A stretch of DNA of 64,000 nucleotides from Solirhodobacter olei (GTDB lineage: Bacteria > Pseudomonadota > Alphaproteobacteria > Rhodobacterales > Rhodobacteraceae): positions 112,171 to 176,170 of the forward strand of contig NZ_RRYH01000017.1 in assembly GCF_004010155.1 (NCBI RefSeq), read 5' to 3'. A model generated the notes under the pieces. It was not told where the DNA came from, did not search any database, and was given only the letters and a program-made list of their open reading frames with translations. The position numbers and the translations under genes are program-made. Positions 1-8,162 of the stretch are shown here, piece after piece (position 1 is the stretch's first letter; every line of letters begins with the position of its first letter).

Positions 1-2
1 TC

Positions 3-290
3 ACGCAATTCTCTTCTCCCGCCGAGCGGCCGCTGAAATGGGCCGGCATGCGGCGGACGCTGAAGCCCGGCGGCGTGCTGATCATCCAGGGCTATACCCC
101 GAAGCAGCTGGAGTATGGCACCGGCGGGCCGCGTGTCCTCGAGAACCTCTATACCGCCGCGATGCTGCACGACGCCTTCGGCGACTGGCAGATCGACCAC
201 CTGGCCGAGGAGGTCGTCGAGATGGACGAAGGCCCGGGCCATGCCGGCCGCTCCGCCGTCGTCGGCCTGGTGGCGCACAAGCCGGGCTGA
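3..290 (+). CDS. SAM-dependent methyltransferase, C-terminal part (partial)
   Basis: This frame is open from the window edge to a TGA at 288-290, so only the last 95 residues are present and the true start lies upstream. The residues LKPGG followed by a hydrophobic VLIIQGY strand are the usual post-motif region of class I (Rossmann) methyltransferases, where the fourth or fifth beta strand begins. The substrate cannot be told from this end alone. The next gene begins 62 bases downstream on the same strand. An internal ATG at 48 exists, but the homologous-looking sequence continues upstream of it, so 48 is not the start. Confidence 0.7.
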   Translation, partial: TQFSSPAERPLKWAGMRRTLKPGGVLIIQGYTPKQLEYGTGGPRVLENLYTAAMLHDAFGDWQIDHLAEEVVEMDEGPGHAGRSAVVGLVAHKPG

Positions 291-352
291 GCCGGGCGGA
301 TTTCCGCGCGCCGGCGATAGGTGACGGGCCGCGGGCTTCCTATCTGTGCAGG

Positions 353-1015
353 ATGGCCCAGCACCTGAAACCCAGATCGAGCTACAGCCATGCCGAGCGC
401 GTGAGCGACGTGGTTGTCCATGCCGCCGGACTTGTCGCGGTCGGGGTCGCGGTGCCGGCGCTGATCGCGCTGGCGGTGGGGCTCGGCACCCGGGGCTGGC
501 TGCTTTTCGGCGTGACCGTCTATGGCGCGACGCTGGCCGCGATGATCCTGTTCTCGGCGCTCTACAACACCGTCGGGCAGAGGCGGTGGCGGGGCCTGCT
601 ACGTCGGCTCGACCATTCGGCGATCTATGCCAAGATCGCGGCCACCTACATGCCGTTCACGCTGGGTCCGGGCGGGCATGGCGGCTATCTGCTGGCCGGG
701 CTCTGGACCGCTGCGCTGGCCGGGATCGGGCTCAAGGTCGCTTCGCCCAGGCGGCTGCGCTGGGTGGCGCTGGCGCTCTACCTCGGGATGGGCTGGGCCG
801 GGATCATCTTCGGCGCCGGAGTGTTCGGGGCACTTTCGGCGCCGGTCCTCGCGCTGATCGTGACGGGCGGCGCGCTCTACACGCTGGGGGTGGTGTTCTT
901 CCTCTGCGAGCGGCTGCCGTTCCATTACACGATCTGGCATGCGCTGGTGCTGGCGGCGAGCCTCGTCTTCTACGCCGCGGTGACGGTGCATGTCGTGCAG
1001 GTGGCGCCGGCGTGA
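353..1015 (+). CDS. Hemolysin III / TrhA family membrane protein
   Basis: The 220-residue product is an integral membrane protein with about seven hydrophobic segments. It carries the family motifs SALYN (about 68-72), LDHSAIY (about 86-92) and HYTIWH (about 191-196), whose histidines, aspartate and serine are the conserved putative metal or hydrolase site of the TrhA/PAQR-like family. Members are called hemolysin III, and some function in membrane energetics or lipid homeostasis; cytolysis is not implied. The start at 353 is chosen because the family N-terminus (MAQHLKPRSS) begins there. The longer frame upstream is arginine-rich and overlaps the preceding methyltransferase. Confidence 0.85.
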   Translation: MAQHLKPRSSYSHAERVSDVVVHAAGLVAVGVAVPALIALAVGLGTRGWLLFGVTVYGATLAAMILFSALYNTVGQRRWRGLLRRLDHSAIYAKIAATYMPFTLGPGGHGGYLLAGLWTAALAGIGLKVASPRRLRWVALALYLGMGWAGIIFGAGVFGALSAPVLALIVTGGALYTLGVVFFLCERLPFHYTIWHALVLAASLVFYAAVTVHVVQVAPA

Positions 1016-1037
1016 CGGGGGCGGACCGCGCCCCGGC

Positions 1038-1814
1038 CTACCGCCGCCCGAGATACTCGCGCGGGCTGGCGCCCAGCGTGCGGCGGAACATCGCTGTGAA
1101 GGCGGCCGGGTTCTCGTAGCCGAGGTCGATGGCGATGGTGGTCACGGCGTCGCCGGCCGCCAGCCGCGGCAGCGCCGCCATCACGCAGGCCTGCTGCCGC
1201 CAGGCGACGAAGCTCAGACCGGTTTCCCGCTTGAAGGCGCGGGTGAAGGTGCGGCGGCTCATGCCCAGCGCCCGCGCCCAGTCCTCGATCCGGTCATGCG
1301 GGTCGGGGCGCGAAAGAAAGGCCCGGCAGCGCCGCGCCAGCGCCGCCGTGCGCGGCAGCGGCAGGGACAGCGGCAGCGCAGGCAGCCGGGGCAGTTCGGC
1401 CAGGATCAGCGCCATCAGCGCGCCGTCGCGTCCGGCCTCGTCATAGGCCCGCGGCAGCGCCACCGCCTCGGCCAGAAGCGCGCGCATCAGCGGCGGGATG
1501 CCGAGGACGCGGCAGCGGGCGGGCATCGCGGGCAGGATCGCAGGGTCGAAATAAAGGCTGTGGGTCTGCACCTTGCCGAAGGTCTGCACCGAATGCTCGG
1601 TTTCCGCCGGGATCCATAGCCCGCGCTCCGGCGGCATCATCCAGCTTCCGTCGGGCGTGGTGGCAAGCACGACCCCGGTCGAGCCGTAAAGAAGCTGCGC
1701 CCGATCGTGCCGGTGCGGGGCGATCACATGACCGCCGGGCAGGTCGCTCGCCCGGGCGATGACCGGGCGGGGGCTTTCGGGAAGCGCGGGATAGATCGGC
1801 GGCGGCAGCGGCAT
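1038..1814 (-). CDS. AraC family transcriptional regulator
   Basis: The 258-residue product has an N-terminal cupin-like sensing domain (about 20-140, with an APHRHDRAQLLY stretch) and a C-terminal double helix-turn-helix DNA-binding domain (about 165-255). The latter is recognisable from ALGMSRRTFTRAFKRETG and DLGYENPAAFTAMFRR followed by a terminal SPREYL. The start at 1814 is preferred over the longer frame reaching 1985, which would run through the start of the divergent transporter and has no family-like sequence. It is divergent from the exporter gene at 1908, with 93 bases between the start codons. It is therefore a likely local regulator of that exporter; the effector is unknown. Confidence 0.88.
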   Translation of the reverse strand: MPLPPPIYPALPESPRPVIARASDLPGGHVIAPHRHDRAQLLYGSTGVVLATTPDGSWMMPPERGLWIPAETEHSVQTFGKVQTHSLYFDPAILPAMPARCRVLGIPPLMRALLAEAVALPRAYDEAGRDGALMALILAELPRLPALPLSLPLPRTAALARRCRAFLSRPDPHDRIEDWARALGMSRRTFTRAFKRETGLSFVAWRQQACVMAALPRLAAGDAVTTIAIDLGYENPAAFTAMFRRTLGASPREYLGRR

Positions 1815-1907
1815 GGCCCAGTCTCGTAACTCTTTGACCCTATCCCGGTAGCGGGCCTGCGTCCAGCCGGGTAGACCATCGGGCAGCGCCCAGTCGGAGA
1901 GCGAGAG

Positions 1908-3119
1908 ATGAGCAGTCAAGCAAACGGCCGGAACGCCCCGGCGGGTCCGGTCTTCACCGCGCTGGCGGCGGCAAGCCTGTGCCATTTCCTCAACGACCTG
2001 ATGCAGTCGCTGTTTCTCGCCTCCTACCCGCTCTTCAAGGGCGGGCTGAGCCTGAGCTTCGCGCAGATCGGGCTTCTAACCATGACATTCCAGGTAACCG
2101 GATCGTTGCTTCAGCCGCTGGTGGGATTCTATACCGACCGCCGCCCGCTGCCCTATTCGCTGCCCTTCGGGATGGCCTCCTCGCTCGCCGGGGTGCTGAC
2201 GGTGGCCTATGCCGGCCACTACTCGGCACTGCTCGCGGGGGCGGTTCTGCTCGGGATCGGGTCGTCGATCTTCCATCCGGAGACTTCTCGGCTGGCGCGG
2301 CTGGCCTCGGGCGGGTCGCACGGGCTGGCGCAGTCGATCTTCCAGATCGGCGGCAATTCCGGCACCGCGCTCGGGCCGCTGGCGGTGGCCTTCTTCGTGC
2401 TGCCCCGGGGACGGGAGAGCCTGGCGTGGTTCTCCCTCGCGGCGCTTCTGGGCGTGGTGGTGATGAGCGGCCTGGGGCGCTGGTACCAGAAACACCTGCG
2501 GTCGCGGCCGGCGGCACGGACGACCGGGGCGCCGGCGCGGTCGCGGCGCGAGATCGCGGGCGTGATGGCGCTGCTCCTCGCGCTGATCATGTCGAAGTAT
2601 TTCTACATCGCCAGCATCACCAGCTATTACATCTTCTACCTGATGCATCACTTCGGGCTGGCAGAGCACAAGGCCCAGCTGGCGCTGTTCGTCTTCCTCG
2701 CCGGGATGGCCGTGGGCACGATGATCGGCGGGCCGGTGGGCGACCGGATCGGGCGCAAGGCGGTGATCTGGGGCTCGATCCTCGGCACCCTGCCCTTCTC
2801 GCTGGCGCTGCCGCATGTCGGCCTTCCCGCGACGGTGGTGCTGAGCGGGGTGATCGGGGTGATCCTGTCCTCCGCCTTCCCCTCCATCGTCGTTTACGGG
2901 CAGGAGCTTCTGCCCGGGCGGGTAGGCACCGTCTCGGGGCTGTTCTTCGGCCTGGCCTTCGGGATCGGCGGGCTCGGGGCCGCGCTTCTTGGGGTGGTTG
3001 CGGACTGGAAGGGGATCGATTTCGTCTACCAGATCTGTTCGGTCCTGCCGGCGATCGGGCTTCTGGCGGCGTTCCTGCCGGATCTGGACCGGCCCGCGGC
3101 AAAGAGGGCGCCGGCGTAA
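1908..3119 (+). CDS. MFS exporter, fosmidomycin-resistance (Fsr)-like
   Basis: This is a 403-residue major facilitator with about 12 transmembrane segments and a central cytoplasmic loop rich in arginine near residues 190-215. The sequences LCHFLNDLMQSLF and SSIFHPETSRLA match the Fsr subgroup, in which an asparagine-aspartate pair in helix 1 and the FHPE segment in helix 4 are conserved. Fsr proteins export fosmidomycin and are otherwise drug or metabolite efflux pumps, so the natural substrate here is not known. A GVGDRIGRK-like loop (PVGDRIGRKAVIWG) follows helix 8. It is divergent from an AraC regulator, which suggests inducible expression. Confidence 0.87.
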   Translation: MSSQANGRNAPAGPVFTALAAASLCHFLNDLMQSLFLASYPLFKGGLSLSFAQIGLLTMTFQVTGSLLQPLVGFYTDRRPLPYSLPFGMASSLAGVLTVAYAGHYSALLAGAVLLGIGSSIFHPETSRLARLASGGSHGLAQSIFQIGGNSGTALGPLAVAFFVLPRGRESLAWFSLAALLGVVVMSGLGRWYQKHLRSRPAARTTGAPARSRREIAGVMALLLALIMSKYFYIASITSYYIFYLMHHFGLAEHKAQLALFVFLAGMAVGTMIGGPVGDRIGRKAVIWGSILGTLPFSLALPHVGLPATVVLSGVIGVILSSAFPSIVVYGQELLPGRVGTVSGLFFGLAFGIGGLGAALLGVVADWKGIDFVYQICSVLPAIGLLAAFLPDLDRPAAKRAPA

Positions 3120-3122
3120 GAG

Positions 3123-3152
3123 GCCCCGGCACGCAATGAGCCGGGCCGGGGC
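3123..3152 (+). terminator. Hairpin downstream of the MFS gene (possible terminator)
   Basis: GCCCCGGC at 3123-3130 can pair with GCCGGGGC at 3145-3152, starting 4 bases after the MFS stop codon. No T-run follows, so it is a weak terminator or a 3' stabilising hairpin. Confidence 0.35.
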
Positions 3153-3252
3153 TGGCCGGAACCCGCCCGCCCCGCCTCAACTACAGACTGTGAAGTGGAC
3201 GGCCCCGGGGCGGGAATGCGAGGCTGCAGGTTCATGTGAAACGGAGGTTTTC

Positions 3253-4104
3253 ATGGACGCCGCCATCGACGAGGACGGGGCCGCCCGGGACGGGGCCATT
3301 GCCGCGTATTATGCCCGGGCGGGGCTGGAAGACGCGATCCGGGCGGGTCTTGCCCGGCTGGAGGGCGCCGAGGGCAGCGCGGCGGAGAAACTCGGCGCGG
3401 TGGACGAGTTCCACATGGGCGGGCGGCCGGCGACCCAGGCGCTGGCGGAGGCGATGGGCCTTGCCCCCGGGGCGCTCGTGCTCGACGTCGGCTGCGGCAT
3501 CGGCGGGACGGCGCGCCACCTCGCCGCCGCCTGCGGCGCGCGGGTCGAGGGCGTGGACCTGACGCCCGATTTCATCGCCGTCGGCCAGGCGCTGACCGCA
3601 GAGCTGGGGATGGCCGACCGGGTCCATCTTCAGATCGCCAACGCCACCGCCCTGCCATTCGCGCCGGAAAGCTTCGACGCGGCGGTGATGCTGCATGTCG
3701 GCATGAACATCCCCGACAAGGCGGGCGTCTTCGCCGGCGTGGCCCGGGCGCTGAAACCCGGCGGGATCTTCGCGGTCTATGACGTGATGCGCGGCGGGCC
3801 GGGCGAGCTCTCCTTCCCCGTCCCCTGGGCGGGGAACCCGCAGGTCTCGTTCCTGACCTCCCCGGCGGGCTACCGCACGGCGCTGAAGGCAGCAGGCTTC
3901 ACCGTCGAGGGAGAGGAGAACCGGGCAGAGATGGCCCTGGCCATGTTCCGAAAGATGAGGGCGCGGATGGCCGAGGCCGGACCACCGCCGCTGGGCCTGC
4001 ACCTGTTGATGGGGCCCGATGCGCCGGTGAAGCTCGCCAACATGATCGCCGCGCTGGAGGCGGGCCTGGTGGCCCCCGTCCAGATCATCGCCCGCAAGGG
4101 CTGA
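3253..4104 (+). CDS. Class I SAM-dependent methyltransferase
   Basis: The 283-residue product shows motif I VLDVGCGIGGTARHLA (about 76-91), an acidic VEGVDLT strand end that binds the SAM ribose, and the LKPGG turn near residue 165. The region before motif I (HMGGRPATQALA) resembles the sarcosine/dimethylglycine and gamma-tocopherol-type small-molecule methyltransferases, so a small soluble substrate is likely, but it cannot be named. The ATG at 3253 is preceded by GGAGG at 3243-3247, which settles the start against the longer open frame. It is followed by a convergent aminotransferase gene. Confidence 0.82.
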   Translation: MDAAIDEDGAARDGAIAAYYARAGLEDAIRAGLARLEGAEGSAAEKLGAVDEFHMGGRPATQALAEAMGLAPGALVLDVGCGIGGTARHLAAACGARVEGVDLTPDFIAVGQALTAELGMADRVHLQIANATALPFAPESFDAAVMLHVGMNIPDKAGVFAGVARALKPGGIFAVYDVMRGGPGELSFPVPWAGNPQVSFLTSPAGYRTALKAAGFTVEGEENRAEMALAMFRKMRARMAEAGPPPLGLHLLMGPDAPVKLANMIAALEAGLVAPVQIIARKG

Positions 4105-4146
4105 GGCCCGGCCTCCCGGCCTGAACCACCAGCGCGAGGCCGCGCC

Positions 4147-5016
4147 TCAGATCGCGGCCTTGCGCATCTCGTCGAGGTAGATCTCGCGCAGCCGGGCGGC
4201 GACGGGTCCGGGCTTGCCGGTGCCGATCGCCGTGCCGTCCATCTCCACCACCGGCATGACGAAGGTGGAGGCGGAGGTGATAAAGGCCTCGTCGGCCGCC
4301 TTCGCCTCGTCGATGGTGAATGCACGCTCCTCGACCTCCATCTGCGCCTCGCGGGCGAAGCGCAGGACGGCGGCGCGGGTGATGCCATGCAGGATGTCGT
4401 CCGACAGGTCGCGGGTGATGACCTTGTTGCCCTTGACGATATAGGCGTTGTTCGAAGTGCCTTCGGTGACGTACCCGTCCTCGACCAGCCAGGCATCGTC
4501 GGCCCCGGCCTTCTTGGCCATCATCTTGCCCATAGAGGGGTAGAGGAGCTGCACCGTCTTGATGTCGCGGCGGCCCCAGCGGATGTCCTCGATCGAGATC
4601 ACCTTCATGCCCACCTTCGCCATCGGGCTGTCGGCCATGCCGGGCTTCGACTGGGTGAAGAGCACCAGCGTCGGTTTCACCGAGGCGGGCGGGAAGGCGA
4701 AGTCGCGGTCGCCCGGGTTACCGCGCGTGACCTGCAGGTAGATCATCCCGTCCGTGATCCCATTCCGGGTGACAAGCTCGCGGTGGATCGCCAGCAGTTC
4801 CTCGTCCGAGCAGGGCGAGGCCATGTCGAGCTCGCCCAGGCTGCGGGCAAGGCGCGCGGCGTGGCCGGCGAAATCGATAAGCTTGCCGCCGAGGACCGAG
4901 GTCACCTCGTAAACGGCATCCGACATCAGGAAGCCGCGGTCGAAGATCGAGACCTTGGCCTCTTCCTCGGGCAGGTACTCGCCGTTGACATAGACGGTGC
5001 GGCTCATCTCGGTCAT
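4147..5016 (-). CDS. dat: D-amino-acid transaminase (class IV aminotransferase)
   Basis: The 289-residue fold-type IV PLP enzyme has the D-amino-acid transaminase layout: FDRGFLMSDAVYE near residues 25-37, YLQVTRG at 93-99, the Schiff-base lysine in DIKTVQLL (K153) and the PLP-binding EGTSNN at 185-190. Such enzymes exchange the amino group between D-alanine and 2-oxoglutarate to give pyruvate and D-glutamate. The start codon overlaps the stop of the upstream 240-residue gene as ATGA, indicating translational coupling. An alternative ATG lies at 5007. It is the last gene of a minus-strand operon with dgcN and dgcA, whose products remove D-glutamate, so a catabolic direction is inferred. A branched-chain or 4-amino-4-deoxychorismate role is less likely. 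Confidence 0.85.
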   Translation of the reverse strand: MTEMSRTVYVNGEYLPEEEAKVSIFDRGFLMSDAVYEVTSVLGGKLIDFAGHAARLARSLGELDMASPCSDEELLAIHRELVTRNGITDGMIYLQVTRGNPGDRDFAFPPASVKPTLVLFTQSKPGMADSPMAKVGMKVISIEDIRWGRRDIKTVQLLYPSMGKMMAKKAGADDAWLVEDGYVTEGTSNNAYIVKGNKVITRDLSDDILHGITRAAVLRFAREAQMEVEERAFTIDEAKAADEAFITSASTFVMPVVEMDGTAIGTGKPGPVAARLREIYLDEMRKAAI

Positions 5017-5735
5017 CCTTCCTTTTCGCCCGGGCCCCCGGGGGTGTCGAAACAGATCGCGGCGCCTGTGGCGAGCGATTTCACGCAGGCTGCCTGCAGG
5101 ACGCGGCAGCTATAGACCGCAAGCGGCTGCGCCTGCCAGAGGGATCCCGCGCGGGGCGCGAGATCGGCGAGCGCCGGGTCCTCGTGGGTCAGCCCGTCCG
5201 GGATGCCGAGCGCCTCGGCGATCCGCGCAAGTTCGGCTGCGAGGCGGGGGGCGGAACCGAGGGGCCAGTAGCTCTCCGTCCCCTTCGGCATCTTCACCGG
5301 CACCAGGGGCAGCGCGAAGTCGGCTGGGACATAGGCGCCCTCGCTGTCGGAATGGACGGTCAGATGCGCGAAGGGCGGCGGCTCGATGACGCGGCGGCGA
5401 CCGAAGAGGATGCGCCGCTGCGGCCGTCGGGCGGCGAAGACATGCGGCAGGATGGCCTCGAAAAGCGCCGTCTCCGTGGGCGTGTCGCGCCCGTCGATGG
5501 GGCGGTCCCCGGGGATCGGGCGACCCTTCCAGATCAGCCCCGCGATCTCGCCCAGCGCATGGAGCGCCTCGGGGCCGGGCAGCGTGGCCTGCCAGCCTTG
5601 GCCTTCGGCCTCCGGCTCGCGGTGCCAGTCGAGCTTGGCCTCGTCGAGGGCCTGATTGATCCCGGCAAGCTCTTTCGCGAAACGGGCAGCCGCCGCGCCC
5701 TCGCGGGGCTGCCCTACGGTGACGAGAAGGCTCAT
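5013..5735 (-). CDS. Uncharacterised protein in the D-glutamate operon
   Basis: I do not recognise this 240-residue protein. It has no signal peptide and no transmembrane segment. The middle contains a basic RRPQRRILFGRRR stretch (about 102-115) followed by an FAHLTVHSDSEGAYVPADF segment, and the C-terminal part has several cysteines (SCRVLQAACVKS). It ends in a glycine-rich tail. The gene sits 37 bases after dgcA and overlaps the D-amino-acid transaminase start by 4 bases, so it is co-transcribed with them and probably serves the same pathway. Nothing in the sequence identifies a catalytic site. Confidence 0.75.
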   Translation of the reverse strand: MSLLVTVGQPREGAAAARFAKELAGINQALDEAKLDWHREPEAEGQGWQATLPGPEALHALGEIAGLIWKGRPIPGDRPIDGRDTPTETALFEAILPHVFAARRPQRRILFGRRRVIEPPPFAHLTVHSDSEGAYVPADFALPLVPVKMPKGTESYWPLGSAPRLAAELARIAEALGIPDGLTHEDPALADLAPRAGSLWQAQPLAVYSCRVLQAACVKSLATGAAICFDTPGGPGEKEG

Positions 5736-5772
5736 CGGACGTTGGGCCGGGCGGAAGTGCAGCCGCCTGGGG

Positions 5773-6735
5773 TCACCCCCAGAGCTCCCGCTTCGGGGGG
5801 TGTACGCCGGCGCTGTCGTATTCCAGCGGGGTCGCGCGGTCCTCGGCCAGCAGGAGCGGCCCGTCGAGGTCGGTATACTCGGCGCCCTGCGCCGCCAGCA
5901 CCGCCGGGGCCATGGCCAGCGAGGATCCGACCATGCAGCCGACCATCACGCCGTAGCCCTGGGCGCGGGCGAGATCGCGCAGCGCCAGAGCCTCGGTCAG
6001 CCCGCCGGTCTTGTCGAGCTTGATGTTCACCATGTCGTACTTGCCGGCGAGATCGGCCAGCGTCGCGCGGTCATGGCAGCTTTCGTCGGCACAGATCGGG
6101 ACGGGGCGGGCGATCTCGGCCAGTGCCTCGTCGGCACCGGCGGGCAACGGCTGTTCGACCAGCGCCACGCCGAGGCGTTCCAGATGCGGGGCGAGATCTG
6201 CGTAGATGTCGGTCGTCCAGCCCTCGTTCGCGTCGACGATGATGCGCGCGCCCGGGGCGCCGGCGCGGACGGCGGCGAGGCGGGCGATGTCATCGGCGGT
6301 CCCGAGCTTGATCTTCAGAAGCGGGCGATGGGCGTTCTTCGCCGCCTCCGCGCGCATGTTGTCCGGATCGTCCAGCGACAGCGTGAAGGCGGTGATCTGC
6401 GGCTTCGGCGCGGGCAGCCCGGCGAGTTCCCACACCCGCTTGCCGGCGCGCTTCGCCTCCCAGTCCCACAGCGCGCAGTCGACGGCGTTGCGCGCGGCGC
6501 CGGGCGGCAGCGCCTCCTGCAGTTCCAGGCGCGAGATCCCCTCGGGCAGGCCCTCGATCTGGGCCGCGACCGAATCGAGGCTTTCGCCGTAGCGGGCGTA
6601 GGGCACGCACTCGCCCCGGCCGGTGATCCCGTCGCGGGCGATCTGGACGGTCAGCACCTTCGCCTCGGTCCGCGACCCGCGGGAGATGGTGAAGACCTGG
6701 GCCAGGCGGAAGGTGTCGCGGGTGACGGTGAGCAT
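5773..6735 (-). CDS. dgcA: N-acetyl-D-glutamate racemase DgcA (enolase superfamily)
   Basis: The 320-residue enolase-superfamily enzyme has the muconate-lactonizing-type catalytic set: KIKL (K141/K143), metal ligands D168 (VDAN), E194 (VEQPL) and D217 (ADES), and the opposing base K239 or K242 in NIKLDK. A DLD motif (D289, D291) before GPLLLA is shared with dipeptide epimerases and DgcA proteins, and the terminal ELWG is typical of the DgcA group as I know it. DgcA interconverts N-acetyl-D- and N-acetyl-L-glutamate. Many databases call such proteins dipeptide (L-Ala-D/L-Glu) epimerases, and that remains the alternative. Start at 6735 follows GAGGAGG; the longer frame is low-complexity. It lies directly downstream of dgcN. 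Confidence 0.82.
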   Translation of the reverse strand: MLTVTRDTFRLAQVFTISRGSRTEAKVLTVQIARDGITGRGECVPYARYGESLDSVAAQIEGLPEGISRLELQEALPPGAARNAVDCALWDWEAKRAGKRVWELAGLPAPKPQITAFTLSLDDPDNMRAEAAKNAHRPLLKIKLGTADDIARLAAVRAGAPGARIIVDANEGWTTDIYADLAPHLERLGVALVEQPLPAGADEALAEIARPVPICADESCHDRATLADLAGKYDMVNIKLDKTGGLTEALALRDLARAQGYGVMVGCMVGSSLAMAPAVLAAQGAEYTDLDGPLLLAEDRATPLEYDSAGVHPPKRELWG

Positions 6736-6811
6736 CGGCGCCTCCTCGGGCCTCACCGGGCCCGACGGCTGGCCTCGGCGGGGCCGAGGGCCGCGGGGCC
6801 CGGGAAAAGGG

Positions 6812-7813
6812 TCAGATTGCGGCCAGCGCGTCGACCAGCCTGCCGGCACCATGCCGGAACGGGTCGACGGCGGGAAGCCCCATCCGCGCCTCTGTCTCGG
6901 CAAGGTACGCCCGGGCGTCCTCCTCCGACAGGTGCTGGGTGTTGACCGAGATGCCGACCACCTGGCAGGCCGGGTTCGCCACGCGGGCGAGTTGCAGCGC
7001 CATGTCCCGCAGCGCCTCGAGCGAGGGCAGCTTGTAGCCCGGCAGGCCGCGCATATGGGCGCGCGTCGGCTCGTGGCACAGGATCAGCGCGTCGGGCTGC
7101 CCGCCATGGACCAGCGCCATGGTGACGCCGGAATAGGAGACATGAAACAGGCTGCCCTGGCCCTCGATCAGGTCCCAGTGGTCCGGGTCGTTGTCCGGCG
7201 TCAGGTATTCGATGGACCCGGCCATGAAATCGGCGATCACCGCGTCCAGCGGCACGCCGTCGCCGGTGATGAGGATGCCGGTCTGGCCGGTGGCGCGGAA
7301 GCTCGACTTCAAGCCGCGCTCGCGCATCTCCTTGTCCATCGCCAGCGCCGTATACATCTTGCCGACCGAGCAGTCGGTGCCCACGGCAAGGCAGCGCTTG
7401 CCCGTCCGCTTCACGCCATTGGCGATCGGGTATTTGACCGACGGCACCCGCACGTCATGCAAGGTGCGGCCGTGGGCCTTCGCGGTCTCGACCAGGTCAA
7501 GCTCGTCGCGCAGCAGGTTGTGCAGGCCCGAGGCGATGTCGAAGCCCTGTTCCAGCGCGGTGTGCAGCACGGCCTTCCAGCTGTCCGAGATCACGCCGCC
7601 GCGGTTGGCGACACCGATCACCAAGGTGCGGGCGCCGGCGGCATGGGCCTCTGCCAGATCCATGTCCGGCAGCTTCATGTCGGCCTTGCAGCCCGCCATG
7701 CGGTACTGCCCGGCGGCGTATTCCGGGCGCCAGTCGCGGATGCCCTGGGCGACCTTGGCGGCGAGTTGGTCGGGGGCGTCCCCGAGGAAGAGCAGGTAAG
7801 GGGTCTCGATCAT
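6812..7813 (-). CDS. dgcN: D-glutamate N-acetyltransferase DgcN (DUF1611)
   Basis: The 333-residue DUF1611 protein has a P-loop GTDCSVGK (about 145-152), a following ATGQTG turn (about 174-179) and an IEGQGSL segment (about 216-222), all typical of this family. DgcN proteins acetylate D-glutamate, and the product is then racemised by DgcA; the pair channels D-glutamate into L-glutamate. The family was long annotated only as NAD-dependent or DUF1611, so the function comes from published DgcN work and from the neighbouring dgcA, not from the residues alone. The ATG is preceded by GGAG. It is the first gene of the operon, 349 bases from divergent mcl1. A 76-base gap containing a GC-rich hairpin separates it from dgcA. 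Confidence 0.82.
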   Translation of the reverse strand: MIETPYLLFLGDAPDQLAAKVAQGIRDWRPEYAAGQYRMAGCKADMKLPDMDLAEAHAAGARTLVIGVANRGGVISDSWKAVLHTALEQGFDIASGLHNLLRDELDLVETAKAHGRTLHDVRVPSVKYPIANGVKRTGKRCLAVGTDCSVGKMYTALAMDKEMRERGLKSSFRATGQTGILITGDGVPLDAVIADFMAGSIEYLTPDNDPDHWDLIEGQGSLFHVSYSGVTMALVHGGQPDALILCHEPTRAHMRGLPGYKLPSLEALRDMALQLARVANPACQVVGISVNTQHLSEEDARAYLAETEARMGLPAVDPFRHGAGRLVDALAAI

Positions 7814-8162
7814 GGCGCATCTCCGTCGTTCGGCGCAGGATGGGCGATCGCGCGACGAATGTCTTTGGAGAGTTCGCGCGTGCGGGAGGGACCAGGCGAA
7901 GATTGTTCGATGATTGGTCAGTATCGTCGAAGAATTATGCGAAGCAGGATCGGCAGGGCGGAGAGTTCGACCACAGGCCGGGTGAATCGCGCAAGGGATC
8001 TGCGATCGGTGGCATGTGCATGATGTTGCTTACGCGGGTGGGCGCTCGCTGTGACAGGCCGAAGGGGGGGTGACGCTGCGGTGCAGAAAAGGCTTGCGAT
8101 CCACTGAGCAATTTAATAACCCAATTTCGACATCACACGACATATCGTTTCACGGAGACCGC
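7814..8162. other. Divergent intergenic region between dgcN and mcl1
   Basis: No convincing gene is seen here. The region must hold promoters for both dgcN (leftward) and mcl1 (rightward). It contains one imperfect 26-base inverted repeat at 7906-7931 (listed separately) and an AT-richer tract at 8109-8150 just upstream of mcl1 (CAATTTAATAAC). A weak -35-like TTGCGA precedes that tract, but the spacing to any -10-like hexamer is too short to call a sigma-70 promoter. Confidence 0.6.
7906..7931. promoter_or_regulatory. Inverted repeat, candidate operator for the dgc operon
   Basis: TTCGATGAT (7906-7914) and ATCGTCGAA (7923-7931) form arms that match at 8 of 9 positions around an 8-base spacer. 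The repeat lies about 93 bases upstream of the dgcN start and 232 upstream of mcl1. Its length and symmetry suit a dimeric repressor, but no regulator gene lies next to the operon in this window. Confidence 0.4.

Noticed and set aside
353..1015. A true hemolysin or virulence factor
   Set aside because: The TrhA/hemolysin III name is historical; the gene is a widespread membrane protein in non-pathogens.
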